64,000 bases of DNA from Nocardioides turkmenicus (GCF_011045035.1 NZ_JAALAA010000010.1:62001-126000); one strand, 5' to 3'; shown: positions 43,993-57,218, counted from the stretch's first letter. Program-made: numbers and translations. Notes: generated by a model not told the origin, from the sequence alone.

Positions 43993-46071
43993 TCAGAGCG
44001 TCGGCGGATCCACCTGGACGCGCACCGGGTCGAGCTTGCGCGCCGACCGCACCCGCTGGAGCTCCCCGAGCGCCTCGGTGAGCTTGCCTCCGAGAGATCT
44101 GGGGACGCGTACGACCGCCCGCAGGCGTGGCTCGCCGGTGGAGGTCGGCTCGGCGGGGACGGGCCCCAGGACCTCCGCACCCGGCGGCAGGGCGAGCAGC
44201 GTGAGCGCGTCGTCGAGCGCACCGGGCGTGGCGGTGATCGTGGCCATCCGCGAGGCCGGCGGAAGGTGGGCCTCCTGCCGCGCCGACGCCTCCCGCTGCG
44301 CGAACCCGGGCTGGTCCCACCGCACCAGCGCCTGCAGCACCGGCAGCGCCGGGTCGCCGACGACCAGGACCCGTCCACCGGGCCGCACGAGCCCGGAGGC
44401 GTTGCTCCAGCGGCGCAGCGCCTCCTCGTCCGTACGCAGGTCCGGCCGCCCCAGCAGCAGCCAGGTGTCGAGCAGCAGCACGGCCGCGTAGCCGCCGTCG
44501 GCGACGGGCTCGGCGCCGATCGTCGCGACGACGATCGCCGGTGTGCCGGGCACCGTCTGCTTGACCGCCCCCGCCGAGGAGGTGATCACCCGCACCCCCG
44601 GGAACGAGCGTCCCATCTCCTCGGCCGTGCGGGCCTCGCCGATGATCGGCGCCCGCAGGCCGAAGCCACCGCAGGCTCCGCACGCCCACGCCGCCTCGAC
44701 ATGGCCGCACCAGGCACACGTCGGCGGCGCGGCCGGTCCGCCGAGCTGCAGCGGCCCCTGGCAGGCAGAGCACCTGGCCGGCGTACGGCATCGGTCGCAG
44801 GCCAACGAGGCCGCGTAGCCGCGGCGCGGGGTCTGCAGCAGGACCGGTCCGGTGGCCAACGCGGCCCGGATCGCCTCGTGGGCCTCGCGGGGCACGCGGG
44901 AGGCCCGGGTGAGCGGGTCCTTCTCGAGGTCGAAGTCGGTGTCGCCGGTGACCTCGACGCTCACCCGCTCGCGCGCCAGTGCGCGGGTGGGCCGGATCTC
45001 CTGAGCCCAGCCGGTCTCGGCGAGGAACCCGGCCTCGACGGTCCGGGCGAAGCCACCGACCAGCGCGGCCGCCTGCTCCTGCTCGGCCCGCAGCAGGAGT
45101 ACGTCGCGGGCGTGCGGATAGGGCGAGCGCTGCTCGGCCAGCAGGTCGTCGCCGTCGTCCCAGACGACGACGAGCCCGAGGTCGCGTACGGGCGCGAAGG
45201 CGGCGGCGCGGGTGCCGATCGCCACCTTCACCGCGCCCCGGGCGACCCGCAGGAACTCTCGGTAGCGCGGCGCCGGGCCGGCGTCGGCGGCCAGCACGGC
45301 ATGCTGGCCCTCGCCGAGCACCTTGGTCATCGCGGTGTCGAGGCGGGCGAGGTCCTTCCAGTCAGGCACGACGACCAGCGCGCCACGTCCGGAGGCCATC
45401 GTCGCGGCGGTGGCGTGGGCGATCAGGTCGGCATGGTCCGTGCCGGCCGCGGCGTGCCAGACGGCGCGCGGGGAACCCCCGGTAGCCAGGTGTCGCAGGA
45501 ACGCGGCCGCGGGCTCGTGGCCGGCCCAGGCCGCGGTCGCGGCGGCGGGGTCGAACGTGCGAGGTGCCGGGGCCGCCGCTGACGGGTCCTTCTCGGTCGA
45601 GGCGTGCCGGGGCGGGACGGCGAGTCGGAGCACGTCGGCCCGGGGACCCGCGTAGCGCCGGGCGACCGCCTCGCTCAGCGCCGCCACCTGAGGCGTGAGC
45701 ACCACCTCGGGGCTGACGACCCGTTTGAGCGGCTGCAGCTTCGTGTGCTCGGAGGCCTCCGCGCGCGCCACGACGAACCCGTCCACGTCCTTGGGCCCGA
45801 ACCGCACCTTGACCCGCACGCCCGGCCGCGCCTCCTCGGCCATCGAGGCCGGAACCGCGTAGTCGAACGGCCGGTCCAGATGGGCCATCGGCAGGTCGAC
45901 CAGGACCTTGGCGACCGGGTCCACCTCGGCGGTCTCCGCTTCGGCGGCCTTGCGCGCTCGCGTCGCCGCGGCCTTGGCGCGGCCCTCCTTGACCCGGTCG
46001 CGAACCAGCCCGGGCAGCTCCAGCTCGGCTGCCCCGGCTGCCTCCTGCGGTCCCCGGCTCACAAGGGCCAT
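43993..46071 (-). CDS. priA: Primosomal protein N' PriA, helicase-defective actinobacterial form
   Basis: 692-residue replication restart protein. The N-terminal 3'-DNA-binding domain includes VLVDLPMAHLDRPFDYAVPA; the zinc region has four Cys pairs (CDRC, CSAC, CAWC, CGAC). The expected Walker A GKT is missing from the helicase region, as is usual for actinobacterial PriA, which is therefore thought to act without helicase activity. A palindromic terminator element lies immediately before it, between it and metK. It is followed by def on the same strand. Confidence 0.92.
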   Translation of the reverse strand: MALVSRGPQEAAGAAELELPGLVRDRVKEGRAKAAATRARKAAEAETAEVDPVAKVLVDLPMAHLDRPFDYAVPASMAEEARPGVRVKVRFGPKDVDGFVVARAEASEHTKLQPLKRVVSPEVVLTPQVAALSEAVARRYAGPRADVLRLAVPPRHASTEKDPSAAAPAPRTFDPAAATAAWAGHEPAAAFLRHLATGGSPRAVWHAAAGTDHADLIAHATAATMASGRGALVVVPDWKDLARLDTAMTKVLGEGQHAVLAADAGPAPRYREFLRVARGAVKVAIGTRAAAFAPVRDLGLVVVWDDGDDLLAEQRSPYPHARDVLLLRAEQEQAAALVGGFARTVEAGFLAETGWAQEIRPTRALARERVSVEVTGDTDFDLEKDPLTRASRVPREAHEAIRAALATGPVLLQTPRRGYAASLACDRCRTPARCSACQGPLQLGGPAAPPTCAWCGHVEAAWACGACGGFGLRAPIIGEARTAEEMGRSFPGVRVITSSAGAVKQTVPGTPAIVVATIGAEPVADGGYAAVLLLDTWLLLGRPDLRTDEEALRRWSNASGLVRPGGRVLVVGDPALPVLQALVRWDQPGFAQREASARQEAHLPPASRMATITATPGALDDALTLLALPPGAEVLGPVPAEPTSTGEPRLRAVVRVPRSLGGKLTEALGELQRVRSARKLDPVRVQVDPPTL

Positions 46072-46095
46072 TACTACCAGCAGCCACCGACGAAA

Positions 46096-46161
46096 TGCCG
46101 AGTCGGCCCGTCTTGACCAAAAGCATGCCGAGTCGGCCCGTCAAGACGGGCCGACTCGGCA
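46096..46161. terminator. Palindromic element with two mutually exclusive hairpins, terminator of metK
   Basis: TGCCGAGTCGGCCCGTC occurs twice (46096 and 46126) and its complement GACGGGCCGACTCGGCA once (46145-46161). The near copy forms a 17-bp stem with a 2-base loop; the far copy, extended by TTGAC, forms a perfect 22-bp stem with 46140-46161. On the minus strand the compact hairpin is followed by GCTTTTGG, so it can terminate metK transcripts. Confidence 0.8.
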
Positions 46162-46178
46162 GCAGGCGGTGCTGTGGA

Positions 46179-47378
46179 TCAGGCGCCGGCAGCAGCCTTC
46201 AGCGCCTCGGCGCGGTCGGTGCGCTCCCAGGTGAACTCAGGAAGCTCGCGGCCGAAGTGACCGTAGGCAGCGGTCTTGGCGTAGATCGGACGGAGCAGGT
46301 CGAGGTCGCGCAGGATCGCGGCGGGGCGGAGGTCGAAGACCTCGAGGACGGCCTTCTGGATGTTGGCCTCGGGCACCGTGTGGGTGCCGAAGGTCTCCAC
46401 GAAGACACCGACCGGCTGGGCCTTGCCGATGGCGTAGGCGACCTGGACCTCGGCGCGACGGGCCAGGCCCGCGGCGACGATGTTCTTGGCCACCCAGCGC
46501 ATCGCGTACGCAGCCGACCGGTCGACCTTCGACGGGTCCTTGCCGGAGAAGGCGCCGCCGCCGTGGCGGGCCATGCCGCCGTAGGTGTCGACGATGATCT
46601 TGCGACCGGTCAGGCCGGCGTCCCCCATCGGGCCACCGACGACGAAGCGGCCGGTCGGGTTGATGTGGAGCTTGTAGCCGTCGAACGGGACCGACGACTT
46701 GAACTGCTCGAGCACCGGCTCGATGACGTACTTCTTGATGTCGGCGTGCAGCTGCTCCTGGCTCGTGTCCTCGGAGTGCTGCGTCGAGAGGACGACGGTG
46801 TCGACGCGGACGGCCTTGTTCTCGTCGTCGTACTCGATGGTGACCTGGGTCTTGCCGTCAGGGCGGAGGTAGTCGAGCGTGCCGTCCTTGCGGACCGCGG
46901 TGAGCTTCTCGGCCAGCGTCTGCGCCATCTTGATGGGCAGCGGGAACAGCTCCGGGGTGTCGTCGCACGCGTAGCCGAACATCAGGCCCTGGTCACCGGC
47001 ACCCTGCAGGTCGAGCTCGTCGACCGAGGAGTTGAGGCGGTGCTCCTCGGCGGTGTCGACGCCCTGGGCGATGTCCTGGCTCTGGGCGCCGATGGCGACC
47101 TGGACACCGCAGGAGTGGCCGTCGAAGCCCTTGAGGGACGAGTCGTAGCCGATGTCGAGGATCTTCTGGCGCACGAGCTGGGCGACCGGCGCGTAGGCGT
47201 CGGTGGTCACCTCGCCCGCGACCACGACCAGGCCGGTGGTGAGCAGGGTCTCGACGGCAACCCGGCTCTTGGGGTCGTGCTCGAGCAGGTAGTCGAGCAC
47301 GGTGTCGCTGATCTGGTCGGCGATCTTGTCCGGGTGCCCCTCGGTCACCGACTCCGACGTGAAGAGACGTCCGGTCAC
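46179..47378 (-). CDS. metK: S-adenosylmethionine synthase
   Basis: 399 residues. Makes S-adenosylmethionine from methionine and ATP. Signature parts: [17 protein letters not shown], the conserved loop [12 protein letters not shown], and [19 protein letters not shown] with the P-loop-like phosphate site. It starts at GTG with GGAG 7 bases upstream. The 128-base upstream gap shows no SAM riboswitch that I can recognise. It follows coaBC on the same strand and is closed by a palindromic terminator. Confidence 0.97.
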   Translation of the reverse strand: MTGRLFTSESVTEGHPDKIADQISDTVLDYLLEHDPKSRVAVETLLTTGLVVVAGEVTTDAYAPVAQLVRQKILDIGYDSSLKGFDGHSCGVQVAIGAQSQDIAQGVDTAEEHRLNSSVDELDLQGAGDQGLMFGYACDDTPELFPLPIKMAQTLAEKLTAVRKDGTLDYLRPDGKTQVTIEYDDENKAVRVDTVVLSTQHSEDTSQEQLHADIKKYVIEPVLEQFKSSVPFDGYKLHINPTGRFVVGGPMGDAGLTGRKIIVDTYGGMARHGGGAFSGKDPSKVDRSAAYAMRWVAKNIVAAGLARRAEVQVAYAIGKAQPVGVFVETFGTHTVPEANIQKAVLEVFDLRPAAILRDLDLLRPIYAKTAAYGHFGRELPEFTWERTDRAEALKAAAGA

Positions 47379-47506
47379 GTGTAGCTCCGTTTCACAGGTT
47401 CGTGTGGGTGTTCAGGTGGTGAATCGTCAATCGTTCTGGTCGACAAACATAGACCCCGAATCCCAGGACTGCTGCGCTGGTCCTCATCGTGGCGCGTGGC
47501 GTGTCG

Positions 47507-48718
47507 TCAGTTCGTGCGTTGTTCATCCAGGCGTAAGGCGATCTGGTCCCAGATCACCTCGGCGAGGGCGGACTTCGCCCCTTCCTGCACGTCGACGTGG
47601 CCTCCGTCGGCATCCAGGATCACTGCCTTGTTGACCTCGCTGCCGAAGACCGCGCCGCCGCTGACGTCGTTGACTACGAGCAGGTCGCAGCCCTTCCGCT
47701 TCAGCTTGGCGGCGGCCAGCTCGAGCACCGACCCGGTGTCGTCGCCGGTCTCGGCCGCGAAGCCCACCACGACCTGACCGGGCTTGGTCCGGTTGTGGGA
47801 GATCTCGGCCAGGATGTCGGGGTTCTGCATCAGCTCGATCGTCGGCGCAGACCCGTCGGAGGCCTTCTTGATCTTGGCCTCGCTCACCCCGGTCGGACGG
47901 AAGTCGGCCGGGGCCGCCGCCATCACGATCGCGTCCGCGCCGACGGCCGCGGAGACCACGGCGTCGCGCAGCTCGGCGGTGGTGCCGACACGTACGACCT
48001 TGAGGCCGGCCGGGTCGGGCAGGGTCACGTTGGCGGCGACCAGGGTGACCTCGGCGCCGCGGGCGGCCGCCGCACGGGCGATCGCGTAGCCCTGGAGCCC
48101 CGAGGAGCGGTTGCCGAGGTAGCGGACCGGGTCCAGGAACTCCCGGGTGCCACCGGCCGAGACGACGACGTGACGACCGGTCAGGTCCGCACGGGCGCCG
48201 TGGGCGAGCACCGCACGGCACAGCTCGAAGATCTCGCTCGGCTCGGGCAGGCGGCCCTTGCCGGTGTCCTTGCCGGTCAGCCGGCCCTCGGCGGGCTCGA
48301 TGACGATGTTGCCCCGCTCGCGCAGCGTGGCCACGTTGGCCTGCGTGGCCGGGTGCTCCCACATCTCGGTGTGCATCGCCGGGGCGAACACGACCGGGCA
48401 GCGTGCGGTGAGCAGCACGTTGCTGAGCAGATCGTCCGCGAGGCCGTGGGCCGCCCGCGCGAGCGTGTTGGCGGTCGCCGGGGCGACCACGACGAGGTCG
48501 GCCTGCTGCCCGATGCGTACGTGCGGGACCTCGGTGATGTTCTCGAAGACGCCGGTGGCGATCTCCTTGCCCGACAGCGCCGCCCAGGTGGGGGCGCCGA
48601 CGAACTCGAGGGCGGAGGCCGTGGGGACCACGGTCACGTCATGGCCGGACTCGGTGAACCGGCGCAGCAGCTCGGCCGCCTTGTAGGCGGCGATGCCGCC
48701 GGCGACCCCCAAGACCAC
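47507..48718 (-). CDS. coaBC: Bifunctional phosphopantothenoylcysteine decarboxylase/phosphopantothenate-cysteine ligase
   Basis: 403 residues covering two steps of coenzyme A synthesis. The N-terminal flavoprotein decarboxylase has VAGGIAAYKAAELLRRF and APAMHTEMWEHPA (actinobacterial form of the PxMNxxMW motif). The C-terminal CoaB ligase has VVVSAGGTREFLDPVRYLGN and LVVNDVSGGAVFGSEVNKAV. The annotated GTG directly abuts the first beta strand. In-frame sequence upstream (STNSTTPAAAHDERRPK) looks like a normal N-terminus but lacks ATG, GTG or TTG, so a CTG start near 48784 is possible. Confidence 0.93.
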   Translation of the reverse strand: MVLGVAGGIAAYKAAELLRRFTESGHDVTVVPTASALEFVGAPTWAALSGKEIATGVFENITEVPHVRIGQQADLVVVAPATANTLARAAHGLADDLLSNVLLTARCPVVFAPAMHTEMWEHPATQANVATLRERGNIVIEPAEGRLTGKDTGKGRLPEPSEIFELCRAVLAHGARADLTGRHVVVSAGGTREFLDPVRYLGNRSSGLQGYAIARAAAARGAEVTLVAANVTLPDPAGLKVVRVGTTAELRDAVVSAAVGADAIVMAAAPADFRPTGVSEAKIKKASDGSAPTIELMQNPDILAEISHNRTKPGQVVVGFAAETGDDTGSVLELAAAKLKRKGCDLLVVNDVSGGAVFGSEVNKAVILDADGGHVDVQEGAKSALAEVIWDQIALRLDEQRTN

Positions 48719-48785
48719 TTTCGGCCGCCGCTCGTCGTGAGCGGCGGCCGGGGTGGTGCTGTTGGTGGACAGCGAAGTGCCTAGA

Positions 48786-49115
48786 TCAGGCGTCGGCGGC
48801 GGGCGCCTCGGCGGCAGCGGCCTGAGCAGCGGCAGCCTGGGCGGCCAGCTCGGCCGGGTCGATGTCCTCGCAGGTCAGCAGGTCCTCGTTGATCTCGCGC
48901 AGCGCGATCGAGAGGGGCTTCTCCTGAACGTGGGTGTCGACGAGCGGGCCGACGTACTCCAGCAGGCCCTCGCCGAGCTGGGAGTAGTAGGCGTTGATCT
49001 GGCGAGCCCGCTGGGCGCTGTAGAGAACCAGCTTGTACTTGCTGTCGGTCTTCGTCAGCAGGTCGTCGATCGAGGGGTTGGTCACGCCCTGGGCGTCGAT
49101 CTGAGGGGCAGCCAC
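48786..49115 (-). CDS. rpoZ: DNA-directed RNA polymerase subunit omega
   Basis: 109 residues. Small assembly subunit that folds beta-prime. The conserved core is [20 protein letters not shown] followed by [11 protein letters not shown]. An Ala-rich tail follows residue 85. It starts at GTG, 7 bases after the gmk stop, in the conserved actinobacterial order mihF-gmk-rpoZ-coaBC. Confidence 0.96.
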   Translation of the reverse strand: MAAPQIDAQGVTNPSIDDLLTKTDSKYKLVLYSAQRARQINAYYSQLGEGLLEYVGPLVDTHVQEKPLSIALREINEDLLTCEDIDPAELAAQAAAAQAAAAEAPAADA

Positions 49116-49122
49116 GTGAGCC

Positions 49123-49758
49123 TCACTTGTCGGCTTGGTCGGATTTCTTGCTCGGGAGCCCGAGCGTCATCAAGGTTACCAACTCATCGGCTGCCTGATG
49201 AACTTCGTGGTTCACGATGGTGACGTCGAACTCCTTCTCCGCCGCCAGCTCGACCCGCGCCGTCTCGAGGCGTCGCTCCCGCTCGGCCTCGGTCTCGGTG
49301 CCACGACCGACCAGGCGGCGTACGAGCTCCTCCCAGCTCGGCGGAGCGAGGAACACGAAGATGGCCTCGGGCATGGTCTCGCGCACCAGCCGGGCGCCCT
49401 GCAGGTCGATCTCGAGCATCGCCGGGCGGCCCTCGGCCAGCGCCTCCACGACGGGGCGGCGCGGGGTGCCGTAGCGGGCCATGTTGTGGACGGTCGCCCA
49501 CTCCAGCAGCTCGCCGCCGGCGATCATCGCGTCGAACTCCTCGTCGGAGACGAAGAGGTAGTGCACCCCGTGGACCTCGCCCTCGCGAGGCTTCCGGGTC
49601 GTCGCCGAGACGGACAAGAAGACCTCGGGGTGGTCGTCGCGGACCGCCGCGGAGACGGTGCCCTTGCCGACCGCGGTCGGGCCGGCCAGGACCACCAGTC
49701 GCTTCTCCTGGCTCTCGCCGGCGCCGGTCGGGGCCTTCTCGTCCGTCATCAGACTCAT
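49123..49758 (-). CDS. gmk: Guanylate kinase
   Basis: 211 residues. Converts GMP to GDP. P-loop [15 protein letters not shown]-binding segment [21 protein letters not shown]; lid region [19 protein letters not shown]. The ATG overlaps the mihF stop by 4 bases. A second Met three codons on is an alternative. Confidence 0.96.
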   Translation of the reverse strand: MSLMTDEKAPTGAGESQEKRLVVLAGPTAVGKGTVSAAVRDDHPEVFLSVSATTRKPREGEVHGVHYLFVSDEEFDAMIAGGELLEWATVHNMARYGTPRRPVVEALAEGRPAMLEIDLQGARLVRETMPEAIFVFLAPPSWEELVRRLVGRGTETEAERERRLETARVELAAEKEFDVTIVNHEVHQAADELVTLMTLGLPSKKSDQADK

Positions 49759-50075
49759 CGGCGAGCGAACTCCTCGACCAACGCGGCGACCTGCTTGGGG
49801 CCGAGGCCCTGCACACGTCGGCTCATCGCGATGCCGAGACGCTCCATCATCTGGGTTGCCCGCACCTCACCGAGGCCAGGGTGGGAGGTGAGCAGGTCGA
49901 TGACCTTCATCTTGCCGACGACCTCGTTCTTCTTCCCCTCCTCGATGACCTCGATGACGGACATGCCGCCAGTGCGGACCTTGTTCTTGACAGCAGCCCG
50001 CTCCTGGCGCGAGGCCGCGGCTTTGGCGAGCGCGGCAGCGCGCTGTTCAGGGGTGATGTCCGGAGGCAGAGCCAC
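49755..50075 (-). CDS. mihF: Actinobacterial integration host factor MihF
   Basis: 106-residue nucleoid-associated protein. The conserved end is [20 protein letters not shown] followed by [20 protein letters not shown], a helix-two-turn-helix DNA-binding core. The N-terminal part is basic and helical. It bends DNA and supports phage integration and nucleoid structure in mycobacteria and streptomycetes. GTG start with GGGAG 6 bases upstream. First gene of the mihF-gmk-rpoZ-coaBC run. Confidence 0.94.
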   Translation of the reverse strand: MALPPDITPEQRAAALAKAAASRQERAAVKNKVRTGGMSVIEVIEEGKKNEVVGKMKVIDLLTSHPGLGEVRATQMMERLGIAMSRRVQGLGPKQVAALVEEFARR

Positions 50076-50153
50076 GAAGACTCCCTTTCACGATCAAATG
50101 TGTAGTCAACAGGGCAACCGGGTCGCGCGGTACAGGGATCGTGCCCCCCGGCC

Positions 50154-50174
50154 GAGCGCTGAAAGCAAGCGCTC
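50154..50174. promoter_or_regulatory. Hairpin at the 5' end of the mihF leader
   Basis: GAGCGCT and AGCGCTC are perfect 7-base arms with a 7-base loop, about 80-100 bases before the mihF start and directly downstream of its candidate promoter. It would lie at the very 5' end of the transcript and could stabilise it. Confidence 0.4.
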
Positions 50175-50179
50175 GCGCC

Positions 50180-50209
50180 AATCTAGCCATTACGTTGCCA
50201 GGGCGGCAA
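50180..50209 (-). promoter_or_regulatory. Candidate mihF promoter
   Basis: Read on the minus strand: TTGCCG (50209-50204), an 18-base spacer and TAGATT (50185-50180). Both hexamers fit a housekeeping sigma factor; the predicted start is near 50173, giving a leader of about 98 bases. Confidence 0.45.
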
Positions 50210-50239
50210 TCGGGGTCGCCTATCTGGTGTCCATCCGGT

Positions 50240-50689
50240 TCACAGCGTCAGCGATGTGTGACAGACGTCCCGTGCGTGCTGCTGGACGCGTACGGACGCC
50301 TCCTGCGTCTTCGTGCTGCTCACCTTCGTGGCCGCGTCGGCGATCTTCTTCGCCTCGGCGTCGCTGACACCCTCGGGCGGCTTCCCGTTCTCGTAGTCGT
50401 CGGCGGAGACCCCGGCGTCCTCCAGGGCAGTGCTGAGCCCCGAGACCGCCCCCGTGATCGTCGCCCAGTCCTTCTCGATGTCGTCGGGGGCGTTGCTCTC
50501 GAGGTCCTCGAACACGGGCAGCGCGGCGATCAGCCCGCCGGTGCCGCCCTCCCCCAGCGTCCGCGTCAGCTCCTCCTGGTGGCCCTTCAGGGACTCGCAG
50601 TAGCCCTCGATCGGGTCACCGCACGAGCTCAGGGTCGTGGCGAGGATCGGGAGTACGAGGAGGTGGGCGGCCATCCGGAGACTGGTCAT
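50240..50689 (-). CDS. Hypothetical lipoprotein
   Basis: 149 residues with a lipoprotein signal (AAHLLVLPILATTLSSC) and a mature helical, acidic domain (YCESLKGHQEELTRTLGEGG; TALEDAGVSADDYENGKPPE). Two more cysteines (YCES, DVCHTS) may form a disulfide. The ATG at 50689 directly precedes the signal. It lies between pyrF and mihF on the same strand. The domain resembles other small actinobacterial lipoproteins of unknown role. Confidence 0.8.
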   Translation of the reverse strand: MTSLRMAAHLLVLPILATTLSSCGDPIEGYCESLKGHQEELTRTLGEGGTGGLIAALPVFEDLESNAPDDIEKDWATITGAVSGLSTALEDAGVSADDYENGKPPEGVSDAEAKKIADAATKVSSTKTQEASVRVQQHARDVCHTSLTL

Positions 50690-50726
50690 CGGGCCAGTGT
50701 GCCAGCGATGTGGGTCACCCACATCC

Positions 50727-51554
50727 TCAGCCGAGCTCGTCCCGCAGCCGCAGCGCCTCGTCGCGCAGCGCGGCCACGTCGGGCCCCTTCCGGAGCAGCC
50801 CGCGGCTGGTGCTGGCGACGACGTGGGGGTTGGCGGGGCCGAAGATCCGGGCGAGGTCGCCCGGGGTGCCGCCCTGCTCACCGAAGCCCGGCGCCAGGAT
50901 GGGGCCGTTGAACCCGAAGTCGTACGCCACGCCGGCACCGTCCGCGCCGTCGATCGTCGCGCCAACGACGGCTCCGAACGAGCCCAGGGGCGTCTCGGCC
51001 TCGTTCAGCCGTCGTAGGTGGTCGAGCATGACCCGCCCGACGCTGCGGCCGTCCTCCACCGTCGCGTGCTGCACCTCGGGGCCCTCCTTGTTGGAGGTCA
51101 GGGCGAGCACGAACAGCCCGGCGTCGAACTTGGTCGCCGTCTCGACGAAGGGCGTCAGCGAGCCGAACCCGAGGTAGGGGCTCACCGTCACCGCGTCGGA
51201 GCCCAGCGGGCTGGCCGGATCGAGGTAGGCGTCGGCGTACGCCTGGCTGGTGGAGCCGATGTCGCCGCGCTTGATGTCGAGGAGCACCAGCGCACCGGCG
51301 GCCTTCGACTCGGCGATGACGCGCTCCAGGACCGCGACGCCGCGCGAGCCGAAGCGCTCGTAGAAGGCGCTCTGCGGCTTCACCACCGGGACGTACGGCG
51401 CCAGGCCCTCGACCGCGGTCAGCGCGAACCTCTCCAGGCCGGCGAGGTCGTCGTCGAGCCCCCAGTCGAGGAGCAGCGAGGCGTGCGGGTCGATCCCGGC
51501 ACAGAGCCGCCCACGCTCGGCGAGGGCGGAGGTGTAACGAGCACCGAAACTCAT
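50727..51554 (-). CDS. pyrF: Orotidine 5'-phosphate decarboxylase (type 2)
   Basis: 275 residues, the longer subfamily typical of actinobacteria. Last step of UMP synthesis. The active-site Lys-Asp pair is in LVLLDIKRGDIGSTSQAYAD; an early conserved part is LCAGIDPHASLL, and DAVTVSPYLGFGSLTPFVE follows. The start overlaps the end of pyrD by 4 bases. Confidence 0.96.
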   Translation of the reverse strand: MSFGARYTSALAERGRLCAGIDPHASLLLDWGLDDDLAGLERFALTAVEGLAPYVPVVKPQSAFYERFGSRGVAVLERVIAESKAAGALVLLDIKRGDIGSTSQAYADAYLDPASPLGSDAVTVSPYLGFGSLTPFVETATKFDAGLFVLALTSNKEGPEVQHATVEDGRSVGRVMLDHLRRLNEAETPLGSFGAVVGATIDGADGAGVAYDFGFNGPILAPGFGEQGGTPGDLARIFGPANPHVVASTSRGLLRKGPDVAALRDEALRLRDELG

Positions 51555-52587
51555 GCGCGGACTCCGTTCGCGATCCGGCGGGCGTAGAGCGGGCCCTCGT
51601 AGATGAACCCGGTGTAGCCCTGGAGCAGATCGGCCCCGGCCGCCACGCGCTCGCGGGCGTCCTCGACGGTGGCGATGCCGCCGACGCCGACGAGGGTCAT
51701 CTCGGGGCTGACCCGGCTGCGGAGCAGCCGCAGGACGTCGAGCGCGCGCGCCTTGAGCGGGGCGCCCGAGAGGCCGCCGGCACCGGCCGCCGTGATCTCG
51801 GCGGGCGCCGAGGCCAGGTGTTCACGGCCGATGGTGGTGTTGGTCGCGATGATCCCGTCGAGCCCGATCGCGCTCGCCAGGTCGGCGACCTCGACCACGT
51901 CGGAGTCGGCCAGGTCGGGAGCGATCTTGACCAGCAGCGGGACCCGGTGCTTGGTGACCTGGTCGGCGATCGAGCGGACGTGCTCCAGCAGCGGCTGCAG
52001 CTTCTCGACCGACTGCAGCGTGCGCAGTCCGGGCGTGTTGGGCGAGGAGACGTTGACGACCAGGTAGTCGGCGTAGGGCGCCAGCAGCCGGGCCGACTTG
52101 GCGTAGTCGGCCTCGACCGCGGCCTGGTCGTCCTCGGGGACCACCTTGGTCTTGCCGATGTTGATGCCCAGGATCGGCCCGCCGGTGGCGGTGCCGCGCC
52201 GCTCCAGGCGGCTGGCCAGCCGCGCCGCGACCGCCTCGGCACCGTCGTTGTTGAAGCCCATCCGGTTGATCACGGCGCGGTCTGCGGGCAGCCGGAACAG
52301 CCGCGGAGCCGGGTTGCCCGGCTGGGCCTCGCCGGTGACCGTGCCGATCTCGACGTGGCCGAAGCCGAGCCCGCCCAGGGCGTCGATCCCGACCGCGTTC
52401 TTGTCGAAGCCCGCGGCCAGGCCGATCACGTTCGGGAAGGTGAGCCCCATCGTGTGGACCGGGGCTCCTGGCGTACGCGTCTTGGACAGCGCCGGGCCGG
52501 CGGCCCGGATCGCGGCGAACGCCTGCTGGTGGGCCCGCTCCGGATCCGTCTTCGTCAGCACCTTGTCGAACAAGGCGCGATAGGCCC

Positions 52588-52591
<4 letters not shown>
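51551..52591 (-). CDS. pyrD: Quinone-dependent dihydroorotate dehydrogenase (class 2)
   Basis: 346 residues. Oxidises dihydroorotate to orotate at the membrane using quinone. The N-terminal helical extension ([20 protein letters not shown]) and [20 protein letters not shown], then [12 protein letters not shown] with the catalytic Ser region, mark class 2. GTG start overlapping the carB stop by 4 bases (GTGA). Coupled with carB upstream and pyrF downstream. Confidence 0.95.
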
Positions 52592-55923
<3,332 letters not shown>

Positions 55924-55926
55924 CGC

Positions 55927-57063
55927 TCAGACCTCCTTCGCCATGAGAGAGATGAACCGGTCGAAGAGGTAGGCGGCATCGTGCGGGCCGGCCGCTGCCT
56001 CCGGGTGGTACTGGACGGAGAAGCCCTTGAGCTTCCCGGTCTCGGCGTCCTTGAGCTCGAGGCCCTCGACGCAGTCGTCGTTGAGGTTGACGTGGGAGAC
56101 GGTCGCGATGCCGTAGGGCGTCGTGGTCTCCTCGCCGATCGGGGCGTCCACGGCGAAGCCGTGGTTGTGGGCCGTCACCTCGACCTTGCGGGTGGTGAGG
56201 TCCATGACCGGCTGGTTGATCCCGCGGTGGCCGTACTTGAGCTTGTACGTCCCGAAGCCCAGCGCTCGGCCGAAGAGCTGGTTGCCGAAGCAGATGCCGA
56301 AGTAGGGGATGTCCTCGGCCAGCGCCGCCTTCAGCAGTTCCACCTGGCCGGTGGTCGCGGCCGGGTCGCCGGGGCCGTTGGAGTAGAAGAGCCCGTCAGG
56401 GTTCACGCTCTTGACGTCCTCGAGGGTGGCGGTCGCGGGGAGCACGTGCACCTCGATGCCGCGCTCGGCCATCCGCTCCGGAGTCATCTCCTTGATGCCG
56501 AGGTCGAGGGCCGCGACGGTGAACCGCTTCTCGCCCTTGGCCGGGACGACGTACGCCTCCTGGGTGCTGACCGCGTCGGAGAGGTTCGCACCGCTCATCT
56601 CGGCGGAGGCGAGCACCTTCTTCAGCAGAGCCTCGGGGTCGGTCTCGATCGTGGAGATCCCGACGCGCATCGCGCCGCGCTCACGCAGGTGGCGGGTGAG
56701 GGCGCGGGTGTCGATCCCGCTGATACCGACCACGGACTGGTCGCGGAGGTCGTCGTCGAGGCTGCGCTGCGCGCGCCAGTTGGAGGAGACCCGGGCAGGG
56801 TCGCGGACGACGTAGCCGGCGACCCAGATCCTGCGCGACTCCGGGTCCTCGTCGTTCACGCCGGTGTTGCCGACGTGGGGCGCGGTCATCACGACCACCT
56901 GCTGGTGGTAGCTCGGGTCGGTCAGCGTCTCCTGATAGCCCGTCATGCCGGTGGAGAAGACCGCCTCGCCGAAGGTCTCACCCTCGGCGCCGAACGACTC
57001 CCCCCGGAACGATCGACCATCCTCGAGTACGAGGAGTGCTTCTTTGTGGGCATGCAGCGGCAC
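55927..57063 (-). CDS. carA: Carbamoyl-phosphate synthase small subunit
   Basis: 378 residues. Glutaminase that feeds ammonia to CarB. N-terminal half: [20 protein letters not shown]; the class I amidotransferase half has the nucleophile in [20 protein letters not shown] and the His-Glu pair in [11 protein letters not shown]. The GTG at 57063 has GGAGG 6 bases upstream, so it is preferred to a longer frame. carA heads the carA-carB-pyrD-pyrF run. In many actinobacteria pyrC lies just before it, but here several kilobases intervene. Confidence 0.95.
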   Translation of the reverse strand: MPLHAHKEALLVLEDGRSFRGESFGAEGETFGEAVFSTGMTGYQETLTDPSYHQQVVVMTAPHVGNTGVNDEDPESRRIWVAGYVVRDPARVSSNWRAQRSLDDDLRDQSVVGISGIDTRALTRHLRERGAMRVGISTIETDPEALLKKVLASAEMSGANLSDAVSTQEAYVVPAKGEKRFTVAALDLGIKEMTPERMAERGIEVHVLPATATLEDVKSVNPDGLFYSNGPGDPAATTGQVELLKAALAEDIPYFGICFGNQLFGRALGFGTYKLKYGHRGINQPVMDLTTRKVEVTAHNHGFAVDAPIGEETTTPYGIATVSHVNLNDDCVEGLELKDAETGKLKGFSVQYHPEAAAGPHDAAYLFDRFISLMAKEV

Positions 57064-57165
57064 GCCGTACCTCCTTCTCCGCCTCACGGGACGGTGCTTA
57101 AAGGATGTCGGTCAACTTGCTGGTGACAGTATCAAGCAGATGCCGGTTGACGGCAGTTGGCGTCC

Positions 57166-57196
57166 GCCGCGTACGCCAGCATGTGACGTACGCGGC
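57166..57196. terminator. Hairpin after the AIM24 gene
   Basis: GCCGCGTACG (57166-57175) and CGTACGCGGC (57187-57196) are perfect 10-base arms with an 11-base loop, 23 bases downstream of the AIM24 stop and upstream of carA. No T-run follows. Confidence 0.65.
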
Positions 57197-57218
57197 AGTC
57201 GGCCCTGCTGGATCGCGC

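Noticed and set aside
47379..47506. Possible SAM riboswitch upstream of metK
   Set aside because: No SAM-I, SAM-II or SAM-IV core elements or convincing P1 helix could be found in this gap.
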